64,000 nucleotides of DNA from Trematomus loennbergii (lineage: Eukaryota > Chordata > Actinopteri > Perciformes > Nototheniidae): assembly GCA_012861695.1 (NCBI GenBank), contig JAAOOA010000060.1, positions 3,857,183 to 3,921,182 on the forward strand. The letters are read 5' to 3'. The position numbers and the translations under genes were made by a program. Positions 63,069 to 64,000 of the stretch are shown here, one piece after another. Positions within the stretch are counted from its first letter, which is position 1. The number at the start of each line of letters is the position of its first letter. Under the pieces are notes generated by a model. It was not told the origin of the DNA, did not search any database, and worked only from the letters and a program-made list of their open reading frames with translations.

Positions 63069-64000
63069 CAGTAGCTGTGATAAAGTGTTTCCCATAGACA
63101 AACATGTATTGACTGACCGGGTCCCATTCATTGCGATCTCCGTCTTTTCTATGGAGGTCCTGATGCCAAGGGTTAAGAGTGGATGTTTTCATTTATCTTC
63201 CTATCTTATAGGTAAAGGTATAGAACATCTGAACTTTGGATCTTTTTGTTGTTTGACATGCAAAACGACACAGCAGCTTTAAGGCATGATAAAACATTCT
63301 GCACAATCCGCTTAGCACCAATTATTTTTTCTTCACCGGAAAGTGGGCGGGGCCATTATCTCACCAGGCAGTGACGTAGCTTTGCTCTCGTCTATAGGAA
63401 CCGATGAGCACAATGGAAATGTTAAATGTCCTATTTCAAATGTTATCGTTTCGACATAACACTGGTAGTCTCCGATAGTCCTCCAGTAAAACGTGTAGTT
63501 TTATGTTTCAGAATGCCAGCACCTACTTGGTTCTAAATTATCGGTTCTTTTGACATAGTCAGATACAGCCCCTTTGTGACTCACAGCCCCCCCCCCCACA
63601 CACACACACACACACACTTTACAGAGCCTTGGGTGCAAGCAAACTCCTCAAGTGTATTCAGAACTTTCTCAAAGAGAATAGCTAACACCCCAACGTCATT
63701 GGCAGCCCCATCCACACACACACACATACATACACTCACACAGTCACGAGGAGATTGGCGTCAGAGCTGAGGCTCTCTCTCGCACATGTCTCCCCCCTCT
63801 TCCTGACTGCTTGCTAAATTCCCCTCTTTTTTTTTAAAGAGAGAAGCCGTAGGGTTGCCCTCATTCAGTCTGTTCCCTCCAGATAGAGATGAGAGGGGTG
63901 GGGGGGAGCTGAGGACAGAGGAGGCGAGACGGAGTCAGTGAGGGTAGAAAGAAGAGAAGATGAGCAATAGAAAGATTCTGTCTCGTAAACCTGATTTTAC
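63069..64000 (+). other. RPTOR intron O, end of window
   Basis: No exon recognised. CA repeats at 63598-63618 and 63714-63726. 63820-64000 is purine-rich with a G run at 63897-63907. Confidence 0.5.

Overview
This window is vertebrate, almost certainly teleost fish, nuclear DNA. It is about 60 kb from the middle of one large multi-exon gene on the + strand, RPTOR (Raptor, regulatory associated protein of mTOR, the substrate-recruiting scaffold of mTORC1). Fifteen consecutive exons are recognised by their protein sequence, each bounded by AG acceptor and GT donor sites in compatible phase. The first begins at 5998 and the last ends at 58561. Together they encode the alpha-solenoid (HEAT/ARM) part of Raptor, the phosphorylated disordered linker, and the entry into the C-terminal WD40 propeller. 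The 5' exons (caspase-like RNC domain) and the WD40 exons lie outside the window. No other cellular protein-coding gene was recognised, and no functional RNA gene.

Ten exons read through cleanly. Five (25947-26085, 26523-26642, 30340-30494, 42716-42833, 52360-52536) each carry a small net deletion (2, 1, 1, 1 and 1 nt) that breaks the frame although the protein on both sides is well conserved. All splice sites remain intact and the lesions sit in short homopolymers or repeats, so uncorrected long-read indels are the simplest explanation. A recently decayed RPTOR duplicate is the alternative.

The introns are full of teleost-type mobile DNA. 1-800: degenerate satellite of about 49-50 bp period. 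2.1-5.4 kb: hAT-derived debris and small MITEs. 6917-9195: a hAT element with its 8-bp target duplication, containing a second complete hAT (7920-9126) with its own duplication. 9.7-14.2 kb: long TG/CA microsatellites, a TTAA-flanked MITE, a tRNA-derived SINE and a 316-bp foldback. 15.5-25 kb: hAT, TTAA and Harbinger-type MITEs. 31-39 kb: an L2-like LINE on the minus strand with a 16-residue repeat in its ORF1, a solo LTR, a TTAA MITE and a dead Tc1 element. 43-47 kb: more MITEs and an ACTTG-rich array. 53-57 kb: a foldback fragment, microsatellite, LINE 3' end and SINE. 60.4-63.1 kb: a Tc1 element split by a Harbinger-type insertion. The repeat mix (Tc1, L2-like LINE, hAT, Harbinger, tRNA-SINEs, long TG/CA tracts) supports a ray-finned fish.

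The most interesting biological patterns concern splicing. Five of the fifteen acceptors are preceded directly by TG repeats, one of them about 340 nt long and ending 3 nt from the exon. Two exons are flanked by TG upstream and CA downstream, which could pair in the pre-mRNA. The residue matching the human AMPK site Ser722 is Asn here, while the Ser792-type site is kept. No clearly novel gene system was found.
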